Shown here: positions 17,967 to 27,143 of the stretch, in pieces
Layout: each line of letters starts with the position of its first letter
How positions within the stretch are numbered: the stretch's first letter is position 1
Translations under genes and position numbers: made by a program
The notes under the pieces: generated by a model
Told to the model about the DNA's origin: nothing
Databases searched by the model: none
The model's input: only the letters and a program-made list of their open reading frames with translations
From: Porticoccaceae bacterium
GTDB lineage: Bacteria > Pseudomonadota > Gammaproteobacteria > Pseudomonadales > Porticoccaceae
Length of the DNA stretch: 64,000 bases
NCBI GenBank assembly: GCA_029254005.1
Contig: JAQWYJ010000090.1
Location: 1 to 64,000, forward strand
Direction of reading: 5' to 3'

Positions 17967-18866
17967 ATGATTTTTAAAACCGAGTTACGAGCTGACTTGA
18001 TCCTGTTAGTCACCGCGTTAATCTGGGGCTTTGCTTTTGTTTTTCAAAGTACCGGAATGGAACATATTGGTCCTATTACCTTTGTCTTTGGTCGTTTTGT
18101 CGTCGCAACCTTAGCCATAATCCCTATTTGGTATTTCATAGAGAAACCGAAACACATATTTGTTTGGCAACCAACCGATAAAAAAGCTCTGCAATTGGGT
18201 GTTATTATGGTGATTGGCATGCTTTTACAGCAAGCTGGTCTGCTGTATACAACCGTTTCCCGTGCTGGCTTTCTCACTGGTGTATATATTGTCTTTGTGC
18301 CAATTCTTGGCGTATTTATGGGTAGTAAAACTCAGTGGCCTACCTGGCTGGGAGTATCTTTTGCCTTACTTGGATTATATTTCTTAGCGCAGATTGAGGT
18401 AACTGATTTCTTGTTAGGCGATAGTTTGATACTGCTTAGTTCAGTGCTTTGGGCGCTACATGTTATTTACACTGGTAAAGTTGCTAATCAGATGTCAGTT
18501 TTTCGCCTGATGTTCGTGCAATTTACCTTTTCTACACTGATTAGTGGTGTTGCCATGATAATGTTCGAAGTGTGGGACTGGCAGGCCGTTAAAGAAGCTG
18601 CTGGTGCATTGTTGTTTGTCGGAGTGCTGTCTTCTTGCGTTGGTTTTTCATTACAGGTGGTTGGTATGCGTACAGCTCCAGCGTCTCATGCCGCACTCAT
18701 TCTTAGCTTTGAGGCGATTTTTGCAGCCATAGGAGGTTGGTGGCTGCTAGGCGAGCATTTAACCCCCACAGAGCTAATAGGCTGTGGGCTTATTTTGACT
18801 GGAGGACTGCTTTCCCAGTTAAAATTATTTATAAGATCACAGCCCGGTGCACGTCTGCATCCATAA
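17967..18866 (+). CDS. EamA-family (DMT) transporter
   Basis: A 299-residue inner-membrane protein with about ten helices arranged as two EamA repeats. The first repeat begins LILLVTALIWGFAFVFQSTGM and ends near residue 140. The second begins GDSLILLSSVLWALHVIYTG. The family exports amino acids or metabolites, and some members import; the substrate cannot be told. It starts with ATG twelve bases after recJ and likely shares its transcript. A long palindrome follows its stop codon. Confidence 0.9.
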   Translation: MIFKTELRADLILLVTALIWGFAFVFQSTGMEHIGPITFVFGRFVVATLAIIPIWYFIEKPKHIFVWQPTDKKALQLGVIMVIGMLLQQAGLLYTTVSRAGFLTGVYIVFVPILGVFMGSKTQWPTWLGVSFALLGLYFLAQIEVTDFLLGDSLILLSSVLWALHVIYTGKVANQMSVFRLMFVQFTFSTLISGVAMIMFEVWDWQAVKEAAGALLFVGVLSSCVGFSLQVVGMRTAPASHAALILSFEAIFAAIGGWWLLGEHLTPTELIGCGLILTGGLLSQLKLFIRSQPGARLHP

Positions 18867-18867
18867 G

Positions 18868-18900
18868 AGACATTCTTTGAGTTAAAATCAAAGAATGTCT
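18868..18900. terminator. Perfect 13-base palindrome between convergent genes
   Basis: AGACATTCTTTGA and TCAAAGAATGTCT are perfectly complementary across a seven-base loop (GTTAAAA). It sits exactly between the EamA gene and the convergent S9 peptidase gene, whose stop codon and last three codons form one arm. It probably stops transcription or protects message ends in both directions, though it lacks a T run. Confidence 0.6.
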
Positions 18901-20870
18901 ACTGGATTATGTTTGTCCAAAAATTGATCTACTTGCTTTAACAGGGCCAGTCGTGTTTCGCTAACCGATAGCCAATGATCCTCGCCTTTTAGTGTTACTA
19001 ATTCCACAGGTTTGTCAGCTTTCTTTAAAGCCCTAAACATCTCTTTACTTTGTCTAATAGGCACAACGGTGTCATCTTTACCATGTATTAGTAACACAGG
19101 AGCTTGGAAATTGTTTGCGAAATTAATGGGAGATATTGACTTTAGTTTTTCTTTCTCTGTTTTCAAATCACCGATAATTTTATTCCAATAGCTGACTACC
19201 CAATGGTTGCTACCGTACTTTGATTTTTCAGCTTTAAGCATTAGAGGCAAGTCAGAAACCCCTGCAATGGCAATTACACAGCGATATAAATCAGGTGTAA
19301 AAGCGCCTCCTACGAGGGCTGAATATCCTCCATAAGATGCGCCCATAATGCATACTCTGTTAGCGTCTACATAGCCTGCTTTGATCAGCGCAGCTACTCC
19401 ATCAGAGACGTCATCTTGCATTTTTTTGCCCCACTCTCCGTTGCCACTATCTCGCAGAGAAAATCCAAAGCCTTTTGAACCTCTAAAGTTAGGTTGTAAC
19501 ACAGCGTAACCTTTGGCGGCTAAATACTGAGCCAACCAGTCAAATTTCAAGCTATCAAAAGTAGCTGGGCCTCCATGTGGTAACGCAATTAAAGGAAGAT
19601 TTTTACGTTTAGTTATATCCGATGGCAGAGTAACAATTGCAGGTATTTTTAATCCATCACGAGCGGAATAGTTAATAGCTTTAATTTCGCCAACGACTGT
19701 AATGGCAGGATATTGGGACGCCAGATTGAAAAGTTTGTTTGCATGTCTATCAAACACTTTATAATCTCCAGCACCCTGGTTGCCACTGACGTTAATCAAC
19801 CACTTGTTATTATCAGCTGTATTGCCCAAAAAAGTAATAGAACTAGTGGGGAAGTATTCAGAAAGATTTTCATAACTCAGGTTGGCTTGTAAATTGTTAA
19901 AATCATATCCAGGCTTGAATCCACTATACTTTACGGCGATAAATGTTCGATTTATGTTGGTTAGCAAATCACCAACATCCGTCTGTGATCGACTGTACAG
20001 AGGACCCTGGATACTTCCGTCAAGTAACGACAAAGAAAAAATGGCTTCGTTATTCCCTTGTCCTTTGAGAAACAGTAATTTTGTCGCATCACTTGAAACA
20101 GCTTGAGGTGAAATTTCTGGAATGTCAGCATTATGACGATAAATCGGTTTCCACTTTCCAGAAACTTTGGAAAAGATTCTATGCTGTTTGCTGTTTTTAT
20201 CAAAATCCTCTCTGGCTAAGAGGTTACCTGTTTCATCGACAAACCAGCCTATGGTCGATTTGTTGCCTTTTGCATAAATCTTGCCATAGCCATTTTTAAG
20301 GCTAACTCGATAGAGATGATTTTTAGGGTTACTTCCTAGACCGCCACTATAGGCGGGCATATATAACTCCGCCGTACGGTTATTAAATCCTACGATTTGG
20401 CCAAGTCTGGTTTGTGCTGGATACAATCCCTTTGTCTTACTCAACAAGACTTTTATCTTTTTTGTGGTTAAATTGTAAACAAAGGCAGAACTATTTTCCC
20501 AGCTTCCTTTTATACGCGTAGCCCGCTGAGTTTTTGAACTTTGCAGCACAACATGCTCATTGCTGACAAAATAAATATCACGAGCTTTGTATTTATTCGC
20601 ATTGAAACCACCCACTAAATTCAGCGTTTTAGCATTTACTATAACAAAGAAGTCTTGATTATCTTGCCGTTGAATAAGAGCAAAATGGTTACCATCTGGG
20701 GATATCGCTACAGATCTAAACGCCGGGAGTAAGCCATACTTTTCGATGTCAGGCTGAGGTAAACTTTGAGAAAAACTAGCCTCTTGCGCATTCAGCGTTT
20801 GATTAAGAGTCAAGCACCCAAATAGAAAAAAATAGAGAGTGATGCTGGCTTTTTTTAACATTATGGGCAA
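18888..20870 (-). CDS. Secreted or envelope S9 family peptidase
   Basis: A 660-residue serine peptidase with an N-terminal signal (about residues 1-29, with ITLYFFLFGCLTLNQTLNA). This places it in the periplasm or, given the Cys in the hydrophobic segment, possibly in the membrane as a lipoprotein. A beta-propeller domain precedes the hydrolase domain. The triad is Ser512 in GASYGGYS, Asp600 in HGKDDTVVP and His632 in KGEDHW. The segment LPLIALPHGGPATFD is the usual entry to the catalytic domain. It is distinct from the cytoplasmic S9 enzyme at 640-2547, and together they suggest peptide use. The last codons lie in a 13-base palindrome. Confidence 0.92.
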   Translation of the reverse strand: MPIMLKKASITLYFFLFGCLTLNQTLNAQEASFSQSLPQPDIEKYGLLPAFRSVAISPDGNHFALIQRQDNQDFFVIVNAKTLNLVGGFNANKYKARDIYFVSNEHVVLQSSKTQRATRIKGSWENSSAFVYNLTTKKIKVLLSKTKGLYPAQTRLGQIVGFNNRTAELYMPAYSGGLGSNPKNHLYRVSLKNGYGKIYAKGNKSTIGWFVDETGNLLAREDFDKNSKQHRIFSKVSGKWKPIYRHNADIPEISPQAVSSDATKLLFLKGQGNNEAIFSLSLLDGSIQGPLYSRSQTDVGDLLTNINRTFIAVKYSGFKPGYDFNNLQANLSYENLSEYFPTSSITFLGNTADNNKWLINVSGNQGAGDYKVFDRHANKLFNLASQYPAITVVGEIKAINYSARDGLKIPAIVTLPSDITKRKNLPLIALPHGGPATFDSLKFDWLAQYLAAKGYAVLQPNFRGSKGFGFSLRDSGNGEWGKKMQDDVSDGVAALIKAGYVDANRVCIMGASYGGYSALVGGAFTPDLYRCVIAIAGVSDLPLMLKAEKSKYGSNHWVVSYWNKIIGDLKTEKEKLKSISPINFANNFQAPVLLIHGKDDTVVPIRQSKEMFRALKKADKPVELVTLKGEDHWLSVSETRLALLKQVDQFLDKHNPVDIL

Positions 20871-20986
20871 ATCCTTTGCGCTAAATGACTATGTTTCTAA
20901 GTATAGCAATGATGAAACCTAAATATTGTGTAGATTAGTGCCAGCCTGGCCATGAATTATCTTGGCAATTGTTGAAAGCACACAGT

Positions 20987-21589
20987 CTAAAATTCAATTA
21001 AAGAGCGTAAGCTCTTAGCAACTATGGCTTTAATGGCAGGTTGCGCCTTTTCAGTTGGGTGCAGACCATCCTGCTGAATCATACCTTCGGTTGTGGCTAG
21101 CTGATCTAGTTGAAACGGGATTAAATTAACATTAGTTTCCTCAGCCAGTTGAGTATAGACCTCCGCGAATGCCTCGGTATATCGTCTCCCGTAGTTGGGT
21201 GGTATACGCATTCCAAATAGAATAGGCCGGGCCTTGGCTTCAGTACAAAGCGCAATCATTTTTGCTAGGTTTTGTTTCATTAAGCGCAAAGGTTGCCCGC
21301 GAAGCCCATCATTGCCGCCAAGCTCTAATATAACGTAGTCAGGTTGAAATTTTTCCAACAACAGCGGTAATCTTGCTAAACCGCCACCCGTAGTGTCACC
21401 GCTAATACTACCATTAATAAGGGTATATGCAGGGCCCAAATCATTTTGCAGCAGGTTAACCCAGCCATTTTTTGGGTCTATGCCGTATCCGGCGCTTAAA
21501 CTATCGCCTAGCACCAGTAATGTTGATCCATAAGCATTGGCGCCAAGTACAAGGAACAGACAACATAACCGTTTTATGATCTGTCGCAT
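20987..21589 (-). CDS. tesA: Periplasmic GDSL esterase/lysophospholipase TesA
   Basis: A 200-residue SGNH hydrolase (thioesterase I/arylesterase/lysophospholipase L1). After a signal peptide (IIKRLCCLFLVLGANAYG) come the four SGNH blocks: the nucleophile in LVLGDSLSAGYGI, the Gly in ISGDTTGGG, Asn in ELGGNDGLRG, and Asp/His in QDGLHPTEKA. A GTG at 21601 would add four residues; the ATG at 21589 is preferred as the simpler start of a signal peptide. It is divergent from ybbA with a 75-base shared promoter region, the same arrangement as in E. coli. Confidence 0.94.
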   Translation of the reverse strand: MRQIIKRLCCLFLVLGANAYGSTLLVLGDSLSAGYGIDPKNGWVNLLQNDLGPAYTLINGSISGDTTGGGLARLPLLLEKFQPDYVILELGGNDGLRGQPLRLMKQNLAKMIALCTEAKARPILFGMRIPPNYGRRYTEAFAEVYTQLAEETNVNLIPFQLDQLATTEGMIQQDGLHPTEKAQPAIKAIVAKSLRSLIEF

Positions 21590-21664
21590 AAATACACTCA
21601 CTCTTTATTTTGTTAGAATTCAGCCTCAGAGTGTAAGTCATTTTACCGAGAATGGAATAGTTCA

Positions 21665-22363
21665 ATGATTGAAGTTAAAAATGTTTGTAAACAGGTGTCG
21701 ACAACGGAGGGCGAATTGCAGATTCTGGACGACATAAACCTGTTTGTAGCCGATGGCGAGACGATTGCTATTGTTGGACCATCAGGCTCTGGAAAGTCTA
21801 CTTTACTAGGAATTTTAGCGGGTCTAGATACCCCTACCCGAGGATCTGTAGTGCTTAATGGGCATGATATTACGCAGATGGACGAAGAGGGTCGTGCGTC
21901 GGTGCGAGCTCACAATGTTGGGTTTGTATTTCAATCATTTCATCTGCTACCAGGTCTTACAGCCCTTGAAAATGTGGCCTTACCCCTGGAACTGAATGGA
22001 GACAGAGAGGCGCTTAAAACAGCTCATGATTATTTAGAGCGCGTAGGGTTGGCACATCGAGTAACACATTATCCGCGGCAACTCTCTGGTGGTGAACAAC
22101 AGCGAGTGGCAGTAGCCAGAGCTTTTGCCTGTAAGCCGACTATTTTGTTTGCTGATGAACCTACGGGTAATTTGGATACAGGTACAGGGGAGATTATTAA
22201 TAACTTGCTATTTGATCTTAATCGTGAAGAGGGTACAACCCTTGTACTGGTTACCCATGAGATGAATTTGGCTGCTCGCTGTAATACAACATTGCAATTG
22301 CAAGCCGGTCGTCAGCTGCCGTCTGAGAAGAATAGTAAGTATGCCACCGAGAAGGAGAATTAA
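21665..22363 (+). CDS. ybbA: ABC transporter ATP-binding protein (YbbA/LolD-type)
   Basis: A 232-residue ATPase of the MacB/LolD class. Walker A is GPSGSGKSTLL, the Q-loop is in VFQSFHLLPGL, the signature is LSGGEQQRVAVARA, and Walker B is ILFADEPTGNLD with the H-loop VLVTHEM. Members of this class work by mechanotransmission on periplasmic or membrane substrates, not by passage across the membrane. The stop codon overlaps the next gene's ATG by one base, so ATPase and permease are made together. Position beside tesA supports the YbbA name. Confidence 0.93.
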   Translation: MIEVKNVCKQVSTTEGELQILDDINLFVADGETIAIVGPSGSGKSTLLGILAGLDTPTRGSVVLNGHDITQMDEEGRASVRAHNVGFVFQSFHLLPGLTALENVALPLELNGDREALKTAHDYLERVGLAHRVTHYPRQLSGGEQQRVAVARAFACKPTILFADEPTGNLDTGTGEIINNLLFDLNREEGTTLVLVTHEMNLAARCNTTLQLQAGRQLPSEKNSKYATEKEN

Positions 22364-24876
22364 TGTTTTCTTTGAGAATGCTTATTAGAACGTGGCGAGG
22401 TGGTGAGCTTGGACTGATTTTGTGGTCACTAATCCTTGCTGTTGCGGTCGTTACATCCGTTTCTTTGTTAGCGGAGCGAATAGAACGAGCCTTAACCCAG
22501 GAATCAAGTAGCTTTTTGGCAGCCGATTTAGTAGTAAGAAGTAGCAAAGAGGCCCCACCTGCCTGGCTAGATGAGGCGCTAAGCAAGAATATCGAGACCG
22601 CTAAAATAATGAGTTTTTCCTCAATTGTTTTTTTTGGTGATGACTTACATTTGGCGTCGATTAAGGCAGTGCAGCCCAATTATCCCTTGCGTGGATCAAT
22701 AAAACGTTCCACGACACCATTTAGCAGAGATCCAGCACTAATTGAAGAAGTCAGCTATGGTCCCCAAAAAGGCCATGTCTGGGTTGACGCAAGATTACTG
22801 CCACTTTTGGGTATTGGCTTGGGGGATAGTATTGATCTTGGAGACACCACTTTAAAAGTGACTCAAATACTGGTGGAAGAGCCAGATGGTAGCTCTTACT
22901 CATTTGTTGGCGCTCGGGTACTTATGAACTACGCAGATATTCCTGATAGTGGTGTCATTCAACCAGGCAGTCGCGTTACCTATAGATATTTGATGGCCAG
23001 CGATGATCAGCTTGCATTCGAATCCTACGTGGCTTGGCTAAAATCCCAGTTGGATATCCATGATCGTCTTATTACTCCTGACGAGGCACAAGCAAGTATT
23101 GCCAATACTATGGACAAAGGTCGACGTTTTTTGCTTCTTGCTGGCAGTATCGGCGTTGTACTTGCGGGTATTGCATTGGCATTGGCAAGCCATCATTTTG
23201 CCAGTGGACAAACAAAACAGGTGGCGTTGTTAAAAAGTTGGGGTATTGCTGCGCGCAGAGTAAGATTCCTGTATGCACAGCAGAGTCTGTGGATGGGCTT
23301 ATTGGGTTCGTTGGTAGGTTTATTAGTTGGCTATGCTTTTCATCATATTCTTCTGTTTGTTGTAAGTGAGTGGCTGCCTATAACACTTCCATCTGCAGGA
23401 TCTAGACCCTGGGTGACCGGTTTAGCAACTGGGTTGATTTGTTTGGCAGGGTTTACTCTGCCGGCATTGTGGCATTTGCCCTCTCAATCACCTCTTGCAG
23501 TGCTGCGGCAAGATATTGTTTCCAAGCCAGTTAATGCTTTGGTTCGCGTTGGTCTTGGTGTTGCTGCAATCGCTGGTTTATTACTTTGGTATAGCAATAA
23601 TATTGCCGTCTCCATGGCAATATTAGCTGGGTTTGGGCTAACCGCTATTGCCTCTATTGCGGCGGGTTTGGTTCTGTTGAGATTGGGAATGCAATATGGT
23701 CAACAACTAGGCAGTGTCTGGCGGCTAGCGTTGGCTAATTTGTGGCGGCGAAAAACTCAAAGCCTGATTCAAATGGTCGGATTTTCAGGTGCTATTGCAC
23801 TACTAATGATTATGGTGATAGTACGTACCTCACTTATTGACCAATGGCGCTTTCAGTTAGCTGATGATGCACCCAATCATTTTTTAGTTAACGTGGCACC
23901 TTTTGAGTTAGATGGGGTACGGAACCTGGTGACTGGTAATGGTCTCGATACGGCAGGGTGGTATGCCATGGTAAGAGGCCGAATGACTGAAATTAATGGA
24001 AAACCAATTACTGACGTACAAAAAGATAGTCATGAGTCCTTTCGACGAGAGCTTAATTTAAGCTGGACTACAGTGTTACCCGAGGGTAATAAAGTCACCA
24101 AAGGGCAATGGTGGGACACTATAGATCTTGATGAATTTAATGCGCAGAGCACAGATGGTCAAATTGTCGCTCCTGTGTCATTAGAGGATGAGCTTGCTGG
24201 TGAATTGGGCTTAGTTTTGGGTGATCGTATTACCTTTAGTGTCGGTGGTCTCCGCTTTGAGGCTGAAATGGTGGGAACTAGGAGTTTGAATTGGGACAAT
24301 ATGACGCCCAACTTCTATTTCTTGTTTCCCGAGGGTTTACTTGAAGAGTATCCCCGAACCAGCATGACTAGCTTGTATATACCGCCAGAAAAGAAGTTGT
24401 TGGTGAATGATATCTTACGTCAATTTCCGACGGTACAAGTGATTGAGCTGGACAAGATCATTGATCGTATCCGCACCATTGTCTCTCAGGTGAGTCGGGG
24501 TCTTGAGGTGATGACCTTACTCATTTTGGGCTGTGGTGTTTTAGTGATGTTTGCCGCAGTAAGTTTGTCCATGACAGAGCGATTGCAGGAGAGTGCCATT
24601 TTACGGACTCTAGGTAGTTCTAGGCGTCTAATATTAGGCATTCAGCTGATTGAGTTTAGTGGATTAGGGTTGATGGCAGGTTTATTGGCCAGCGCTGGCG
24701 CGGAGCTTTCAGTTGCCATGTTGCAATATTTTATGTTCGATTTACCATTGTCATTGCACCCATGGTTGTGGGTGGTGGGTCCTCTAGGTGGTGCGTTGCT
24801 GGTTGGTTCGTTAGGCGTAGCTTATAGTCGAAAGGCGGTAGTTCAACCACCATTGGAGGTGCTTCGAGCTTTGTAA
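22363..24876 (+). CDS. ybbP: FtsX/MacB-type ABC permease (YbbP)
   Basis: An 837-residue permease with an N-terminal membrane helix (LILWSLILAVAVVTSVSLLAERI), a large periplasmic domain to about residue 255, and two FtsX-like membrane blocks. The first block runs at about 255-470 and the second near the C-terminus, separated by a second periplasmic domain. The C-terminal half has the FtsX motif MTERLQESAILRTLGSSRR. It pairs with YbbA in the same transcript. The substrate of the Ybb system is not firmly known; lipid- or envelope-linked export is the usual proposal. A short palindrome follows the stop. Confidence 0.92.
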   Translation: MFSLRMLIRTWRGGELGLILWSLILAVAVVTSVSLLAERIERALTQESSSFLAADLVVRSSKEAPPAWLDEALSKNIETAKIMSFSSIVFFGDDLHLASIKAVQPNYPLRGSIKRSTTPFSRDPALIEEVSYGPQKGHVWVDARLLPLLGIGLGDSIDLGDTTLKVTQILVEEPDGSSYSFVGARVLMNYADIPDSGVIQPGSRVTYRYLMASDDQLAFESYVAWLKSQLDIHDRLITPDEAQASIANTMDKGRRFLLLAGSIGVVLAGIALALASHHFASGQTKQVALLKSWGIAARRVRFLYAQQSLWMGLLGSLVGLLVGYAFHHILLFVVSEWLPITLPSAGSRPWVTGLATGLICLAGFTLPALWHLPSQSPLAVLRQDIVSKPVNALVRVGLGVAAIAGLLLWYSNNIAVSMAILAGFGLTAIASIAAGLVLLRLGMQYGQQLGSVWRLALANLWRRKTQSLIQMVGFSGAIALLMIMVIVRTSLIDQWRFQLADDAPNHFLVNVAPFELDGVRNLVTGNGLDTAGWYAMVRGRMTEINGKPITDVQKDSHESFRRELNLSWTTVLPEGNKVTKGQWWDTIDLDEFNAQSTDGQIVAPVSLEDELAGELGLVLGDRITFSVGGLRFEAEMVGTRSLNWDNMTPNFYFLFPEGLLEEYPRTSMTSLYIPPEKKLLVNDILRQFPTVQVIELDKIIDRIRTIVSQVSRGLEVMTLLILGCGVLVMFAAVSLSMTERLQESAILRTLGSSRRLILGIQLIEFSGLGLMAGLLASAGAELSVAMLQYFMFDLPLSLHPWLWVVGPLGGALLVGSLGVAYSRKAVVQPPLEVLRAL

Positions 24877-24877
24877 T

Positions 24878-24894
24878 CATACCCAAGGGGTATG
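24878..24894. terminator. Hairpin between convergent ybbP and sensor kinase genes
   Basis: CATACCC and GGGTATG form a seven-base stem with loop AAG in the 23-base space between the two convergent stops. No T run follows. It may act as a bidirectional stop. Confidence 0.45.
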
Positions 24895-24899
24895 TAGAA

Positions 24900-26327
24900 C
24901 TATTTCAAAGGAAGTTGAATACTAAATGTTGTGCCACTGTTGGGATCACAGGTAACAGCAATTTGACCCTGGTGCTGTTCGGTGATGATAAAGTGACTAA
25001 ATGACAGTCTTTGGTCTGGGTCATAGGGCGTAGATGACGTGTCGTCTGTGCCAGATGATTCAAATAGATATTTCTGATCGCCACCGCTTAACGGTTTACC
25101 GTTATGGTGTAGACGAATCCAAATATCATTATAAATTTGGCTTACAGCAATAGTGATCTCAGGGGAGTGATCTAAGTCATCTACTTTGCCAAGTGCAGAG
25201 CAAGCATGTCGAATAAGACTTAAAAAGACTTGCTGAAGCTCTCTATGGTAACAAGGCAAGTCGAGTAGATCATCGGCATAGTCTCGTTTAAGCACGACAT
25301 CGTGAAAGCGAAGTCCAGAATTTGCAGTGATAGCGTTCCTTGCCAGATCGATACTATGGTCGATAATATGGGTGATGTTAGCAAGGGACTTTGCATCGCC
25401 GCCGCCTTGCGAGAAATCTAATAAACTATCAATGATAGATTTAGCTTGCTGCCCTCGTATTACTGCATCCTCCAAGGTTTCACGCATATCAACCACGTCA
25501 AAAGTGTCATCGGTAATATCTTGGCGTAAGGTTTTTACTGAGCTAAGCATGGCTTTTAGTGGCATATTGATATCATGAGCCATAGCCGAGGTCATCTCTC
25601 CCATCAATGACATTTTATCTTTTTGAATTAACATAGTTTCAGAATTAACCCGTTGAGTAATGTCATCAATAAGGAGCACTACTCCGGTTATACTTTGATC
25701 TTTGAGGGGGTATATAGTGATATCAAAATGATATTGCCCATATTGACTGAACTGAACATGCACTGGGCGCTGTTCGGTTGATGCCTGCATAATTTGCTGT
25801 GGTGTCACTGTAATATCTGGATAGCATTGCCATAAGTCTTTACCTATGACCTTTGCGGCAGGCAAGCCAGAGATATCCTCTGCGCGCGGATTCCACTGAG
25901 TGATCTGATTATCTTTATCTAACCCTATAAGGATTAATGGCATTGATTGCAAAATTTCAGAAATATAAGATTCTGACTGACGAAGCTGAGAGGTTGTCGT
26001 CAGATGCTGATTAATTTCCTGGGCCAAGGCAGCATTACTTTTTTTGAGCAGTGAATTTGACTCGTTTAGTGTTGTTGTTCTCTCTACTACCCGTTGCTCT
26101 AACTGTGATCGAATTTCTTCAAGTTGACGATTATACTTATTTGACTGTCGGTGGCTAAAAAACAGACGAATGACGGTGAAGGACAATGCTAGGATCAGTA
26201 CTCCACTGGAAAAGTTAGCAATATATTGCCAATTAGTGGTGCCATCGATTTCTCTAAACAACCAAAATATATCGGCGACGGCCACCTGGCTAATAAGTAA
26301 ACTGATAATTGCAGTGAGTTTCTTCAT
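24900..26327 (-). CDS. PAS-containing sensor histidine kinase-like protein with degenerate ATP site
   Basis: A 475-residue inner-membrane protein. Two N-terminal helices (about 5-24 and 37-57) lead into a coiled coil (60-110), a PAS domain (about 118-228) and a HisKA helix with the candidate phospho-acceptor His251 in AMAHDINMPL. The ATP-binding domain is present in outline but its key residues are lost. The N-box reads QVFLSLIRHACSAL, with His374 in place of the Mg-binding Asn. The G1 box DNGPG is HNGKP at 408-412. The F and G2 boxes are not recognisable. No response regulator gene is adjacent. It may sense and bind a partner without being a kinase; loss of function is inferred from motifs. 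Confidence 0.8.
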   Translation of the reverse strand: MKKLTAIISLLISQVAVADIFWLFREIDGTTNWQYIANFSSGVLILALSFTVIRLFFSHRQSNKYNRQLEEIRSQLEQRVVERTTTLNESNSLLKKSNAALAQEINQHLTTTSQLRQSESYISEILQSMPLILIGLDKDNQITQWNPRAEDISGLPAAKVIGKDLWQCYPDITVTPQQIMQASTEQRPVHVQFSQYGQYHFDITIYPLKDQSITGVVLLIDDITQRVNSETMLIQKDKMSLMGEMTSAMAHDINMPLKAMLSSVKTLRQDITDDTFDVVDMRETLEDAVIRGQQAKSIIDSLLDFSQGGGDAKSLANITHIIDHSIDLARNAITANSGLRFHDVVLKRDYADDLLDLPCYHRELQQVFLSLIRHACSALGKVDDLDHSPEITIAVSQIYNDIWIRLHHNGKPLSGGDQKYLFESSGTDDTSSTPYDPDQRLSFSHFIITEQHQGQIAVTCDPNSGTTFSIQLPLK

Positions 26328-26426
26328 GACGCCATTATGGCAAAGCTATGTGGGGAAAAATAGCATAAAGATCCAATCGTTGGTATTTCATTGACATTCT
26401 CATTGTAAATTCAATCTTCCATTTTA

Positions 26427-26939
26427 CTAGCTTTCATTGATTACTTTTTGATAAACCATTGAACTGCCATCGCTCTTTAATAGTAGTACATCATAGTTTT
26501 GCCGTCGGCTGCCCATTTCCATTCCAGGCGAGCCCATTGGCATGCCAGGCACTGCGAGCCCTATGGAGTCTTTGGGAGGGTTGGCTAAAAACTGCTCTAT
26601 TATTGTGGCGGGGATATGTCCCTCAAATACATAGCCTTCCGCCGAGATGGCTGTGTGACATGACTGATGTTTGCTGCTTATACCCTTGTCGCGTTTCAAT
26701 TGATCAAGATTATTGAGGTTATGAACATTACCGCTAAAACCCGCTTGCTCAATATGGTCTACCCATTTTTGACAGCAACCACAGGTAGGCGTCTTAAATA
26801 CATCCAATGTGATGGCTTCTTGTGAATTTTCCATAGACTGAGGTGACTGCGTTGTTTCAAGGTCACTTGCAATCACCATAAAAGATAATATCCAGGACAT
26901 AGATATTAGGATCAATAAAGATGTGATTTTAACTTTCAT
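26427..26939 (-). CDS. DUF411 metal-binding protein
   Basis: A 170-residue exported protein of the DUF411 family, often linked to copper handling. After an N-terminal hydrophobic signal (SLLILISMSWILSFMVIAS) comes LDVFKTPTCGCCQKWVDHI, with a CXCC cluster. It is followed by CHTAISAEGYVFEGHIPA and a C-terminal methionine-rich loop, VPGMPMGSPGMEMG, which could bind soft metals. It stands alone with no copper ATPase or oxidase beside it. It is divergent from the FetB-type permease across 204 bases. Copper as the ligand is inference from the family. Confidence 0.87.
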   Translation of the reverse strand: MKVKITSLLILISMSWILSFMVIASDLETTQSPQSMENSQEAITLDVFKTPTCGCCQKWVDHIEQAGFSGNVHNLNNLDQLKRDKGISSKHQSCHTAISAEGYVFEGHIPATIIEQFLANPPKDSIGLAVPGMPMGSPGMEMGSRRQNYDVLLLKSDGSSMVYQKVINES

Positions 26940-27143
26940 GTGATTACCTTTTGTTGAATACGTACGCTGACCTATGCTGTTAGCATAGTGTATTCATTGC
27001 TAACGGTAAATTCTTTTAGTTTTGGTTTTATTATGTATGTGACCCAATAGTGTATATTTTTTTTGAATGAATTAGACTGATAATTACTAGATATCGATAA
27101 CTACTCAATACTTATTAAGTAAATACTAAAAGAGCATCGGCCT

